A stretch of 64,000 nt of DNA from Brevibacillus formosus (GCF_003013405.1 NZ_PXZL01000020.1:62001-126000), one strand, 5' to 3'. Counted from the stretch's first letter, positions 35,374 through 44,395 are shown. Translations and numbers: made by a program. The notes: generated from the sequence alone by a model not told the origin.

Positions 35374-35619
35374 ATGAAAAATAGACCTCTTTGGTTCTAC
35401 ATCTTTTCAGTAGTTGCTCTTTCTATTTCCGTACTGAATATTTTTACACATGCGGCTTTCTTAAGAATAGTAACGATGATATGCCTTGCCGTTGTCATGG
35501 TTTCTTTAGGAACATTTGAACTGAAAAAAAACCGTAAGATGGCCTTTGCTCTGTTTGGTGTGGCCGTTTTTCAAGTTTTCGTGTTGGCAGAGATGATTTA
35601 TGTCGCTGTTACAAAATAA
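35374..35619 (+). CDS. small membrane protein, unknown
   Basis: 81 residues with three hydrophobic segments: FYIFSVVALSISVLNIF, IVTMICLAVVMVSLG and FALFGVAVFQVFVLAEMIYV, separated by a basic loop (ELKKNRK). GGTGATCC precedes the ATG. No family recognised. Also within the DNA that splits the degenerate sigK copy. Confidence 0.6.
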   Translation: MKNRPLWFYIFSVVALSISVLNIFTHAAFLRIVTMICLAVVMVSLGTFELKKNRKMAFALFGVAVFQVFVLAEMIYVAVTK

Positions 35620-36003
35620 CTGTCTGGTTGAAATACGATTCACAAGGTTTTCTTGTGAGCTACTTGTAAAAATCGTTTTAAAGATGTTTGGTAATTTAAA
35701 CCTTCAAATATCATTTGTTTTCTTTTGACACGTATTAAAAGCCCTCATAGAACGTAACTAAGAAATTTGGGGAGAAGCTTTGTGGCTTCCCTCCGGATGT
35801 GTCGTTTGAATTTGATCTGGCGCTTGAATTATCATTTGAATTTCTCCTTATTTAAAAGTATTTTGCGCTACGCTATTTTTTTTGGTTCCCCGTACTATTG
35901 ATTCGTACAATCATCCCCTCCATCTGCGTTTTAACTAATCCAATAAGAGCTTCTTGATCAGCTAGCAAATAGAAAAGCCACCCGGCATCCGAGTGGCTTC
36001 ATC
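35620..36003. other. AT-rich intergenic stretch without a gene
   Basis: No credible reading frame. It holds three small hairpins (CACAAG/CTTGTG near 35645; GGGAGAAGC/GCTTCCC near 35770-35795; GCCAC..GTGGC near 35977-35999), the last resembling a weak terminator. Confidence 0.5.
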
Positions 36004-36142
36004 CTATTTACTGGTCTGTATCACTTCTTTTTTGCGCTCATCGAGGATGTGTATATGCTGGTAATTTTTATTAGACTCCAGCTTGAGCTGCACAGCGTCT
36101 ACCACTTCGACAGATTCTGTGCCAAGAACGTTAGCCTTAATG
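36004..36142 (-). pseudogene. sigK fragment 2 (middle of a second sigK copy)
   Basis: Leftward it reads [20 protein letters not shown] and then [15 protein letters not shown] before a TAG. About 112 bases match the intact sigK at 45000-45110 with roughly 10 mismatches (about 91 percent), including silent sites, so the duplication or a later gene conversion is fairly recent. The 5' half of the gene and its promoter are gone. The break from fragment 1 falls within region 4, where about 80 bases of sigK are absent. Confidence 0.85.
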
Positions 36143-36313
36143 AAAAGTACATACGATAATCAAAGTTAATTCGCTAGAGGTACAACTCGGGTAACCATAA
36201 GAATCCCCGCCCCTGAAAAAGGCTTACAGAGGATTATAGGCCATAACAACGCTTCGACATAATACTTAGCGGTGTTATTATTGAAAAAGAACATATATTG
36301 GAGGACAAAAAGC

Positions 36314-36742
36314 ATGACACAGAAAAAAATGCTGATGTTGATTGTGGTGCTGCTGATTGGCGCCGCCTATCTCTTTGGACTTGTGCCAATAGAGAACAAA
36401 ACAGTCAGCAACGGAAACGCAGACCATACTATTGTCTTTCCGTCTGATCGATACCCTCAGACTGCAAAGCATATCAAAGAAGCGATTGCCTCTGGGAAGT
36501 CAGCCATATGCACAATTGACCGTAATGGAGCAGATGAAAATCGCCAAGAATCACTCAAAGGCATTCCTACAAAAAAGGGGTTCGATCGAGATGAATGGCC
36601 AATGGCTATGTGTGCTGAGGGAGGCACAGGAGCACATATCCAATACATAACACCTTCAGATAATCGAGGAGCTGGATCGTGGATTTCCAATCAACTAGAG
36701 GATTTTCCCGACGGAACCAAGGTTGAAATCTTGGTCAAATAA
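36314..36742 (+). CDS. nucB: sporulation-type secreted DNase NucB
   Basis: 142 residues. Signal anchor [19 protein letters not shown], then the full NucB core: [45 protein letters not shown], and SDNRGAGSW. It is a small extracellular DNA-degrading enzyme, made in the mother cell in Bacillus. The ATG at 36314 has GGAGGACA upstream. In B. subtilis nucB is next to sigK; here it is also beside sigK sequences. A possible sigma-E-like -10 (CATAATAC) lies near 36259 but this is weak. Confidence 0.93.
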   Translation: MTQKKMLMLIVVLLIGAAYLFGLVPIENKTVSNGNADHTIVFPSDRYPQTAKHIKEAIASGKSAICTIDRNGADENRQESLKGIPTKKGFDRDEWPMAMCAEGGTGAHIQYITPSDNRGAGSWISNQLEDFPDGTKVEILVK

Positions 36743-36896
36743 GGTCTCTGTTTTGTGCACCCGCAGATTCCTGATACGGATAAACATTTTACAGTAAAGA
36801 ACCCGTTCCTTTAAAGAGGACGGGTTAGCTATTTAGACCGTTCGACCTGATCTAGGTTGCCTTTTGCTTCTTTTACCAATAAGGAGGACATAATAT

Positions 36897-37577
36897 ATGG
36901 ATTGGCTGATAGAGATACCGTTCCCCACTGGAGAGAATCGGGTAGATACAAACGTCGACTTCTCATTTAAGAGATTCGAGTCAAGCGGGCTTCAGGAACC
37001 TCCCGATTTTATCCATGATATCGTCCTGCAATGGGCCATCGCTCCTTTTGTTGTTCATGAGCAAATTGCTTATCGGATTCCGGCCCACAACGATCCCGAG
37101 ATAAAAGAATATGCTTCCGTCAATTTCACCAGCCTTTTTACTAAAGTACGGGGAATATATACGAATGGAAAGTTGGAAGAAATCAGGCTGGAAGACTTAA
37201 AGCCGAATATAAAAAGTTCTTTTATCGAATCGGTCATAAATACAAGTAAGATTGATCCTCTGGTAAGCGATTTTTATCTACAGGGAGAATGTGAGCGTAG
37301 TAATCGCCTAAACGTAAAGCTGTTCCAAATAAACAGGGATTCCTTTATCAAGCAGACTACCTACCTAGCCCACCCGGATCACAAAAGGCTCTGGGACTTT
37401 ATTAATAGACCATTCAAAACGAGTGCCGAGGTCACCATATCCCCAACGAACTGGGGGCTCAGTGACGACCTGCTAGAATCCCCCTTTCTCGTATTTCTCT
37501 CACGCTATGCGAGTGAGGTTGTTTTAACGGTGAACGAAAAAGATCGGAATGTTACTATGGTTTCATTTAAAGAGTAA
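36897..37577 (+). CDS. hypothetical protein, cytoplasmic
   Basis: 226 residues, ATG after TAAGGAGGACAT. No signal peptide or membrane segment; mixed alpha/beta with TVNEKDRNVTMVSFKE at the end. I do not recognise a family. The strong ribosome site and a terminator downstream indicate an expressed gene. Its position in the decaying accessory region suggests horizontal origin. Confidence 0.7.
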   Translation: MDWLIEIPFPTGENRVDTNVDFSFKRFESSGLQEPPDFIHDIVLQWAIAPFVVHEQIAYRIPAHNDPEIKEYASVNFTSLFTKVRGIYTNGKLEEIRLEDLKPNIKSSFIESVINTSKIDPLVSDFYLQGECERSNRLNVKLFQINRDSFIKQTTYLAHPDHKRLWDFINRPFKTSAEVTISPTNWGLSDDLLESPFLVFLSRYASEVVLTVNEKDRNVTMVSFKE

Positions 37578-37610
37578 TCAGGCCCACGCTAATACAGTTT
37601 TTATCAAAAT

Positions 37611-37658
37611 AAAAGTCGGTTTTCCTGTTCTCAGGATTACCAACTTTTTGTTTTTTTG
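37611..37658 (+). terminator. terminator of the hypothetical gene at 36897
   Basis: AAAGTCGGTTTTCCTG / CAGGATTACCAACTTT imperfect stem followed by TTGTTTTTTT. Confidence 0.75.
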
Positions 37659-37759
37659 TATTCAGCTATCGTCTCCCGTTAGCGTAAACTTTTTTTCATT
37701 CTAAAATTCATCAGTTTAGTGCTATTGCATTCAACGATTTGCGATTTTACTACGATGTA

Positions 37760-38062
37760 CGATTAGACATAATTTTTCGGCTTCAGATTCAGTGTGTCTA
37801 CCAATGCAGTAGCAATTCCTTGCCCCTGATGCTCTTTATGAACAAATAGCATCCAGGTAACCTTGTAAACTCATGTCAGAAAAGCCCACCATATAACCAT
37901 TCATTTCAGCAACATATGAAATATTAATAGCTAGAGCTTGAAGCCCAAGCATTTACTTGTTCTTGAGTATAGTCTTGCTTATTTATAGTATGTACGGCTT
38001 CATAAAATAAAGTGATGATCTGGTCAATATCCGTCTCATGAAATCTTCGAAGTAGCAATGAA
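37760..38062 (-). pseudogene. GNAT acetyltransferase pseudogene 1
   Basis: The start reads FHETDIDQIITLFYEAVHTI then KQDYTQEQVNAWA, a classic GNAT N-terminus, and soon meets a stop; further left another frame encodes WMLFVHKEHQGQGIATALVD, the acetyl-CoA loop. Frameshifts and stops separate the two parts, and nothing follows the loop. Clearly dead. Confidence 0.78.
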
Positions 38063-38232
38063 ACTCCCCCTAGAGTATAACGTAGCTACGACTCATGCCG
38101 GTAGCCGCGTCTTGGTTGTAGCATCGTTCCCCCGATAGTTTAAGTTCATTTATTCAACTTTTACCTAGTTGAGAAAATGGAATACACAATAAGCAGTACC
38201 TCAATACATTAATCCTTTATAGGGTCTTTAAA

Positions 38233-38589
38233 TCAAAATTCAAAACGCATTATATGGCTCATATCTTTGAATCCTTGCATTTCATATAAAGTAAGAGCAC
38301 CAGTATTTTTAGACAATACATTTAACTCCAAGTAATCTAATTTACAATACTCAGCCCATTTTTATGCTTCTAATAACAAAGCTGAACCAATTCCTTGCTT
38401 TTTATATTTATTTTCAACAATTATATCTGTAATATAAGCAAATTTATGTTCAATCAAACACGTATATGATGGTGTCATTAATTTTGAATGAGTAAAAACC
38501 CTGCGATAACACGCCTTTTTTAAGTAATACAATCCTGCAAATAGTGCACTGGTGGGATACACGAATGCAAAAAAGTTCCAGATGGACAA
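38233..38589 (-). pseudogene. GNAT acetyltransferase pseudogene 2 (in-frame stop)
   Basis: Reads FAYITDIIVENKYKKQGIGS then ALLLEA, a TAA at 38362-38364, then in the same frame KWAEYCKLDYLELNVLSKNT and a normal GNAT end (ALTLYEMQGF). A single nonsense change splits an otherwise intact C-terminal half. The N-terminal part is unclear and may be replaced. AT-rich compared with the backbone. Confidence 0.75.
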
Positions 38590-38803
38590 GATAAAACAGG
38601 TTCAATAATAATCTGCTTAACTGGACTGGCCTTTATTTATTGCTAACTAGCCTGGATTACGGTTTATCCGGTTTCCTTTATTTGGCTATTAGGATTTGGA
38701 CTGTTTTTACATCCTTCAGCAAAAACGACGAGTAATTTTACATATTGGAGCTTGTGATCATTTAAAAAATTTCTAGTGTGTTAGATAAAACCATAGATGG
38801 AGA

Positions 38804-39013
38804 GGATAACTATCGTTACTCTTGAAAAACTCTTCAAGGAGGGAACGAATTGGGGAAATATCGCTGTTACTACTGTGAACGTGAAACCGACAGCGTTCGC
38901 CAAATCACGTTTTTCCAAGGTAAGCAGGATCGCGATGAACTATTATGCGATACCTGTCATGCTGATTGGATCGAATCCCTAAAGAGTGAGCCATAGGCAG
39001 GGTAACGATTCCC
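38804..39013 (+). repeat. 210-bp direct repeat, copy 1 (about 11-bp inverted ends)
   Basis: Shares about 90 percent of bases with 44386-44599. Inside its edges lie inverted ends ATCGTTACTCT (left) and AGGGTAACGAT (right). It contains a complete small zinc-ribbon gene with its ribosome site. Confidence 0.85.
38850..38996 (+). CDS. 48-residue zinc-ribbon mini-protein (copy 1)
   Basis: TTG start with AAGGAGGG 7 bases upstream. Cysteine pairs YRCYYC (residues 5-8) and LLCDTC (residues 34-37) with a nearby histidine form a complete Cys4-type zinc knuckle; the rest is charged (ERETDSVRQITFFQGKQD). Too short for standard gene callers. Followed directly by a strong terminator. A second, altered copy lies at 44436. 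No family recognised. Confidence 0.72.
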   Translation: MGKYRCYYCERETDSVRQITFFQGKQDRDELLCDTCHADWIESLKSEP

Positions 39014-39056
39014 ACTCCCACCCTTAGTGAATGTGCTATGGGGTGGGTCTTTTTTG
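39014..39056 (+). terminator. terminator after zinc-ribbon copy 1
   Basis: ACTCCCACCC / GGGGTGGGT stem followed by CTTTTTT. Confidence 0.8.
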
Positions 39057-39109
39057 CCCATTCACCCACGGCCTTGTCTTGCTTTTCTCTTCTTCCACGA
39101 CTCATTCGT

Positions 39110-39472
39110 TCATTGATTTCCACGCATGCTGGAAAAGCGCTGTCCTTCTGGAATCTTGGCGTATTCGCCATTCACGAATACGAGCTCAATCCCGCGTTTA
39201 TCAAATTCATCTGTTATAAGCAGCTGGTTCATTAGCTTACGCGATAAACGGTCAGGGTCCAGACAAACAATTTTTGAAATGACACCGTCCTTCACGTCTT
39301 GTCTTAGCCTTGAGAGAGCCGATCGATCTAACAACTCGCCTGATACATCGTCAACATATTCAGCAGCTTCACTCGTCGCTGCCTTATTCCTGCATTCCCT
39401 TAACTGATCGTCGAGGATGAATCCGCTCTTGGCTTGTTCTTCTGTACTCACCCTGGCATATATTCCGATCAT
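39110..39472 (-). pseudogene. spoIVCA: truncated serine recombinase resembling SpoIVCA
   Basis: 120 residues of an N-terminal serine-recombinase domain. MIGIYARVSTEEQAKSG carries the catalytic serine (residue 9); the DPDRLSRKLMNQLL and VFVNGEYAKIPEGQ stretches are those I associate with SpoIVCA, the skin-element excisase. The frame stops after SSMRG. The DNA beyond, in another frame, reads INERMSRGRREKQDKA, the next recombinase motif, so a small deletion caused the stop; the remaining 350 or so residues are gone. Normal length would be about 500. Confidence 0.85.
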
Positions 39473-39619
39473 ACGGCTTCTCCCTCCTGTCGAGAAGATA
39501 TACGCGAACGGCTTGTTAAAAGTAGTGAGCAAACATGAAAAAAGCACCACACGGGTGCTATTGTTTGATAATTGTATCGATAATAATACTTTAGATAAAG
39601 TTTTAGACGCGTCGAAAGC

Positions 39620-40810
39620 TCACCGAATATGATCTAGAACGCTTTTCATGACCTGCGGCGAGTCCTGCCGATCGAATAAATTATAGCGGGCCTTGACTGT
39701 TTGATAGACCTGATTCAGCGCTTTTTGGCTCTTCGTTTTCCGGTACTCGCTCACAAGTTTAGTAAAGGAAGGATGCCGGATTACGTCTGTTCGCCAGTCC
39801 CACACGCGCGGTTTTTGGACTTCTCGCCGGACCTGTTCCACCATCTCCAGTACTTTAGGTGCAAGAGAGGCGCTGAGCTGCGTTTCGGCCTTCTTCTTCT
39901 CTGGAAGATCAGACAGCATCACGTAGTTGGGAAGGGAAGACAACGGCTTGTTGTTAACATGCAACAATTGGCCTGAATAGTTGTGCACGGCCTCTAGCAG
40001 CATGTCTTGATTGACTTCGTATTGAAAATACTCCCATCCAGCCGCCGTTTTTTTGCTCGGCAAAAACAGATGGGTGAAGTCGAGCATATTTGTGTAGTAT
40101 GGCTGAGATTCCGGATACACATACCCTTTTGTATCGACCTGGAATCCCGGCACTCCCACCTCTACTGCCCAGCGGACCGCTTCACTTTGGCTGTCCTTGG
40201 GAGCTACACTCCCCTTATAAGGTCTAACTTTTTTGTACATGCGGTACAACGTCTCCGCAACATATTGCTTCGTAAGCCGTTGGTCTTTCAGTTCCTCAGG
40301 CTGTACGTACCCCGCCTGGACAAGTGCGTTTATCCGCGCATTTAGTTCCATCTCTCCCCGCTTTTGTCGCAGCTCGCCTCCCCATTGACCAGATGCTTGC
40401 TGCTCCAATATTTGCTTGTTGATCGCGGCCGGATCGTAACCTTGGGGATAGACGGGGTCCAATATCCCGATCTCATTGTACATGGCCAGCAAATACCCAT
40501 TTTTAGAGACGCTGAATTCATCGATCATGAAACCGCGCGGTGTGTCTGTACCGTTAAGGTCGCCGACGATTTCCGTGAGGCTTTTTCTGTTTTTGTCCAG
40601 GATGCTGGCTGGGTGAGGATTTTTGATCTTGAGCGCCCCTTTTAGGAGAAAATGAAAAACTTCTTTTTCTTCCAGCGTATTGACCGTGGGCATTTTGTAG
40701 GCAATGCGATAAGAGGCCGCCGTTGCCGCTTCTGCCTCTTGAATTGGATAGGCGATCTGCCCGACAGACAGAACGGCTGCGATTGCAGCGGTAAACACAA
40801 CCTTTTTCAT
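39620..40810 (-). CDS. secreted protein of unknown function (weak SLH-like segment)
   Basis: 396 residues. Signal peptide ends at AEAA near residue 29. The mature part is hydrophilic; DQRLTKQYVAETLYRMYKKV faintly resembles the LTRAEFA..L motif of S-layer homology domains. Otherwise unrecognised. The ATG follows GAGGTAACAA. Its GC content and codon use look closer to the backbone than its neighbours, and its ending lies near the recombinase remnant. Confidence 0.72.
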   Translation of the reverse strand: MKKVVFTAAIAAVLSVGQIAYPIQEAEAATAASYRIAYKMPTVNTLEEKEVFHFLLKGALKIKNPHPASILDKNRKSLTEIVGDLNGTDTPRGFMIDEFSVSKNGYLLAMYNEIGILDPVYPQGYDPAAINKQILEQQASGQWGGELRQKRGEMELNARINALVQAGYVQPEELKDQRLTKQYVAETLYRMYKKVRPYKGSVAPKDSQSEAVRWAVEVGVPGFQVDTKGYVYPESQPYYTNMLDFTHLFLPSKKTAAGWEYFQYEVNQDMLLEAVHNYSGQLLHVNNKPLSSLPNYVMLSDLPEKKKAETQLSASLAPKVLEMVEQVRREVQKPRVWDWRTDVIRHPSFTKLVSEYRKTKSQKALNQVYQTVKARYNLFDRQDSPQVMKSVLDHIR

Positions 40811-41043
40811 GATTTGTTACCTCCTCAATGTGGCAAACGTATCGGAAAATGATTCACGGGAGTTTGCAAATACATTTGTTAGACGCACCCTTTTTGAATA
40901 AAGTTACATCGCACCCATGCACCCCTATTTCCCTGGGGATAGCCAACCTTCGGACAGAAGTCTCCACCGCCAACCAATCCTTAAACCTATTGTGGTCACA
41001 GGCTTTAGAGGGGGTGCACCAGGTAATTCTGCGCACTTGTAAC

Positions 41044-41152
41044 AGGATCAGCGTATTCGAATAGGAGCAGCACTGGACAAGCGGCGAGGACTGGATCTGT
41101 TGCTAATGAGTCGCCCGTGTCCAGTACTTCTCATAATCGTTAGGCTGATCCT
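41044..41152. repeat. nested inverted repeat / large stem-loop
   Basis: Outer arms AGGATCAGC (41044-41052) and GCTGATCCT (41144-41152); inner arms ACTGGACA (41072-41079) and TGTCCAGT (41118-41125), with GGCGA/TCGCC inside. All arms are perfect and properly nested. No reading frame covers it. The rest of 40811-41366 shows no gene. Confidence 0.6.
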
Positions 41153-41366
41153 GCCCTTAGAGTAAGGTTTGGCTTCAGGTGGAGACCCCTGCCGAAAAAA
41201 ATCCCAGAATAACATTAAACAACACGATTGTATTATTTAACAGCGCGTGTTATGATGTTTTTGTAATAAATGGGATTAATTGGAAAATGGTATCGTTTAA
41301 ATATCGGTTACCATGTCCACTCCCCCGTTACCTTGCTTCTCTTCGATAAAGAAGGAGTGTTTTTCG

Positions 41367-41547
41367 ATGAAATAGTTTCTGACTAGTTTAGCAACACTGA
41401 CACTATTGACTTCAGCCGTACCTGCATTTGCACAGGAGGGACAGCAATCACCTGCAAAGCAAATTTCTCTTATGTTAAAATGCGATCTCTTTCCTCCGTT
41501 TTGTAACAAGAAAAGGTATTTACTAAATTTCAGGAGGTTTCATTTAT
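41367..41547 (+). pseudogene. small secreted peptide gene with stop at codon 3
   Basis: After AAGGAGTG comes ATG AAA TAG, and then an open signal peptide FLTSLATLTLLTSAVPAFA with a likely cleavage site and EGQQSPAKQ. One base change at codon 3 kills translation from the ATG; the frame then stays open to the start of the next gene. Probably a paralogue of the secreted protein at 41546. Confidence 0.6.
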
Positions 41548-42013
41548 GAAATTAAAGAAACTGATTTCAACGCTTGGACTTACGGCCTGCCTAATTTCGA
41601 TGTCATCTTCAGCATTCGCTATGGGTGATGCCAGAGAACCTGATAGTTTTAACTCACCGAATTATTTTCAAGGAATTGGGGATAGTTTTGAAGGTACCTT
41701 TTACAAATCATATCCAGATTTTGAAAGACCAATGGATCATGACTATTTTCAATGGACAAACGACACAGGCCAAGGAAAAGCATTTTATATTAATTTCGAC
41801 ACCTATCAAAATCGCAGCCTAGACTATATGATTCGTGATATGAGTGTTGGTGGTCCAGCACAACAAGTGTTTAAAGATACTGGACGCGAAACCTGGTATG
41901 TATATTTGCCCGCTGGCGAAAAAATTAAAATCCATGTTTCTTCCCAAGATGCAATAAGAGTTGACCCCAATGTGAAATATATTATTGCCTTGAGCGAGCG
42001 TCCTTGGTGGTAG
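41546..42013 (+). CDS. small secreted protein, unknown
   Basis: 155 residues, AGGAGG ahead of the ATG. Signal peptide to about SSSAFA (residue 25). The mature part is beta-rich and aromatic (FEGTFYKSYPDFERPMDHDY, WYVYLPAGEKIKIHVSS), resembling the pre-peptidase C-terminal type beta domain (bacterial PPC), but only weakly. No catalytic motif. Confidence 0.68.
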   Translation: MKLKKLISTLGLTACLISMSSSAFAMGDAREPDSFNSPNYFQGIGDSFEGTFYKSYPDFERPMDHDYFQWTNDTGQGKAFYINFDTYQNRSLDYMIRDMSVGGPAQQVFKDTGRETWYVYLPAGEKIKIHVSSQDAIRVDPNVKYIIALSERPWW

Positions 42014-42024
42014 AATTGTAGCAA

Positions 42025-42070
42025 GATTTAGAGGGCTGCTAAAACGTGGGACAAGCAGTTCCTCTAAATC
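42025..42070 (+). terminator. long stem-loop after the secreted protein gene
   Basis: GATTTAGAGG and CCTCTAAATC pair perfectly, with CTGCT/AGCAG inside; there is no T run, so it may be an mRNA 3'-end hairpin instead of a simple terminator. Confidence 0.5.
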
Positions 42071-42386
42071 ACTTGCTTTCCAACTGTACAATTGTAATGT
42101 TAAGTTAAATTCGTACGATCCCAGACTCTCGCATATTTCAATGTCTGGGCGTAGATTACATTCAAGTCTTCCCTTGTGATGTCGTACCCATGTCCTTATA
42201 AGCTTCGATCAATTTCATTTCATTTTTTACATAGTCAGCAGCCTTGTTGCCCCCGCCTTTTCTACATCGATTTGTCAGTCCCCTTATCCAAAAATATTTC
42301 TCGGCTTTTGTTGTCAGTTCCATCTAAACCTTTAAGGGATGGTTTAAAATCCATTTTGAACTAATATTCAGAAAGGATGTTTTAGA
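42071..42386. other. intergenic stretch, no gene seen
   Basis: Short shadow frames only. Nothing beyond the ribosome site of the next gene (AGAAAGGATG) could be supported. Confidence 0.5.
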
Positions 42387-42854
42387 ATGTTATTAAAAAG
42401 GTTGAAAAAAACCACTCTTATGCTAGCTTCATTAATGGTAATTGCCTCTCATGTGCCTGCTGTTTCCTCTGCAGGAACTAAAGTAACTGCAACTGCATCT
42501 AACCAAGGTAATAACCGACCTTACGTGAAAATCCTCACCCCTCCTTCAAACAAAAGTGAGAGCCCGACTATCTATTTCAATGAGCAGCCAAAAATACAGT
42601 GGTTTCAATCTGATCCAGATAACAACACCGTATTTAAAACTTTCTGGGTTCTTGTTTATGATAAGAACTTTAACAACATTTATAGCTCCACTGTTCTACC
42701 GCAAAACACAAGCAATACTACCAATTCTTTTGAAATTCCAGTCACTCTACCTAGAAATCAAACTCTTTACATAGCCGTAAGTGTCCAAGATGAATCGGGA
42801 AACTGGAGTTGGACAGACGACGGGATGCACTTCATGTATATCCAAACTCCTTAA
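42387..42854 (+). CDS. small secreted Ig-like protein
   Basis: 155 residues, signal peptide to about SSAG (residue 29). The mature part (PYVKILTPPSNKSESPTIYF, then FEIPVTLPRNQTLYIAVSVQ and ESGNWSWTDD) has the look of a single fibronectin/Ig-like beta-sandwich. No anchor. AT-rich. Function unknown. Confidence 0.7.
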   Translation: MLLKRLKKTTLMLASLMVIASHVPAVSSAGTKVTATASNQGNNRPYVKILTPPSNKSESPTIYFNEQPKIQWFQSDPDNNTVFKTFWVLVYDKNFNNIYSSTVLPQNTSNTTNSFEIPVTLPRNQTLYIAVSVQDESGNWSWTDDGMHFMYIQTP

Positions 42855-43285
42855 CCTATTTTTGGTGTCCATTGAGTTTTCAATGGGCTGGCTGTCGAGA
42901 AAGTCGGTAGCCATTTTTATTTCACGCTATTTAAAACGACAATATCAAGTATCTCTGACGTTGAATGGGCTACAATTGAAGTTAGTGGGAACTTAGGATA
43001 TCAACTTAAATTGGAAAAGCAACCTGCTACAAAGAAGACATTCAGAGGTTAATTGATATTCTTGAGAATCGAATACCGCATACAGAACGCTTTGAATCGA
43101 ATAACATTTTTTCAGAGATTAAATATGGACATCAAAATCCACACCCACCCAATCTCCAGTAAGCATGCTTTCGCATTCTAACGGGGCGAGAACTCATTCC
43201 TTACTCCTCTGGCATTCAGGTTGATGTTGTTTTCGACACAGATTCTCATCGTATTTACTGGCCCTTTTATTAAAGGGCTTTTTTC
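42855..43285 (+). other. decayed coding DNA and terminator
   Basis: Two hairpins (CCATTGA/TCAATGG near 42867-42885; GGCT..AGCC then ATTTTT near 42887-42920) follow the secreted-protein gene. Around 43030-43160 one frame reads DIQRLIDILENRIPHTERFE then SNNIFSEIKYG before a stop, apparently the end of a lost gene. A clear terminator GCCCTTT/AAAGGGC with T6 is at 43261-43284. Confidence 0.5.
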
Positions 43286-43576
43286 AATAACTATTGTGGT
43301 AAATTAAAGGTAAACTACCAAAGTGAAGACACCGAGGAATTCAATTCTGTATTCGGTGTTGATTTTAAGCCCGAAGATTTAACCATATCGCTAAAAGAAG
43401 TAGCCATGTTCGTTGATAGATGGGATGAAAACAAAACATATGAGGGTAATTTATACTGATTTGATTATGTTGTCTCATACATTCCAATAGTTTTTAAGAA
43501 CAAGAAACTTGGCTGGTATAAACTACTATTCAATCTTGACGGAGAGATTTTTGATGATTTCTTCGTCATTGACTAA
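43286..43576 (+). pseudogene. hypothetical gene remnant with internal TGA
   Basis: Reads EEFNSVFGVDFKPEDLTISL, FVDRWDENKTYEGNLY, a TGA at 43457-43459, then FDYVVSYIPIVFKNKKLGWY and LDGEIFDDFFVID to a TAA. No start codon is found, and a terminator lies just ahead, so it is both 5'-truncated and interrupted. Family unknown. Confidence 0.6.
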
Positions 43577-43627
43577 GTACACATTTTGTTACTATGAACA
43601 AAAATCTGACGAACTTTAGGTGATAAA

Positions 43628-43978
43628 ATGGGCCTTACACATGAATTTTACTTAGTACGAAGTGAAAACGAAAATGAACCACTTGAGACGGTAGTTTTAA
43701 GTGATAACCTTGTCCTCTACATCTGGGACTCTCTTCGTTGGGTCCCCTCCTTTAATTCCTCAACCCAAGAAAACCAAACTGGCTTAAATTACCACGGCAT
43801 TACAATCATTCGTCATGAAGGTGCGAACCTTCTCAAAGACATTTGTTTAAATTGGTCACGGCTGTTTTCTCTGGCTCCTTCAACCTTCCGGCTAACCGGA
43901 GACTTTGTTATAGATGAGAATGGGAATGGTGCCTACGAGAAGTGGAATTGCACCAGAGATGATCTGACTAACGTGTAG
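43628..43978 (+). CDS. hypothetical cytoplasmic protein
   Basis: 116 residues, AGGTGATAAA before the ATG. No signal peptide. HEFYLVRSENENEPLETVV and GLNYHGITIIRHEGANLL are its distinctive parts; the small acidic character recalls immunity-type proteins but I cannot name a family. It follows the broken gene at 43286-43576. Confidence 0.6.
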   Translation: MGLTHEFYLVRSENENEPLETVVLSDNLVLYIWDSLRWVPSFNSSTQENQTGLNYHGITIIRHEGANLLKDICLNWSRLFSLAPSTFRLTGDFVIDENGNGAYEKWNCTRDDLTNV

Positions 43979-44074
43979 ATTCCTGAAATTGTAAAGAATT
44001 TACTCTCGAACGAATTGAAGTGGACTCTTTACCTACTGTATAATATCCCCAAAAATAAGGGTGGGAAGTTGAGA

Positions 44075-44395
44075 ATGAAAAACCTATATTTGTTACTGGC
44101 AATTTTGGGAGCAGTCTTGCCTTACAGTTATTTCATTCCGTTCCTTCGTGCAAATGGATTAGATATCAACCTCTTTACATCGGAACTTTTTGCAAACAAC
44201 ATTTCTTCTTTTTTTGCAACCGATTTTCTTATCTCATGCTTAATTTTCTGGGTATTTCTTTTTCAAGAAGTTAGAAAACATCACATTAAGCATTGGTGGA
44301 TTTACATCGCCGCAACTTTAACTGTTGGTCTATCGTTTGCTTTTCCTCTGTTTCTTTACTTCAGACAAAAAACAATAGAAAAGAAGGATAACTAA
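44075..44395 (+). CDS. DUF2834 family membrane protein
   Basis: 106 residues with three to four membrane segments: LYLLLAILGAVLPYSYFIPF, ATDFLISCLIFWVFLF with a following basic EVRKHH, and WWIYIAATLTVGLSFAFPLF then LYFR. This matches DUF2834. The ATG at 44075 follows GGTGGGAAG. Its end abuts the second copy of the 210-bp repeat. Confidence 0.75.
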   Translation: MKNLYLLLAILGAVLPYSYFIPFLRANGLDINLFTSELFANNISSFFATDFLISCLIFWVFLFQEVRKHHIKHWWIYIAATLTVGLSFAFPLFLYFRQKTIEKKDN

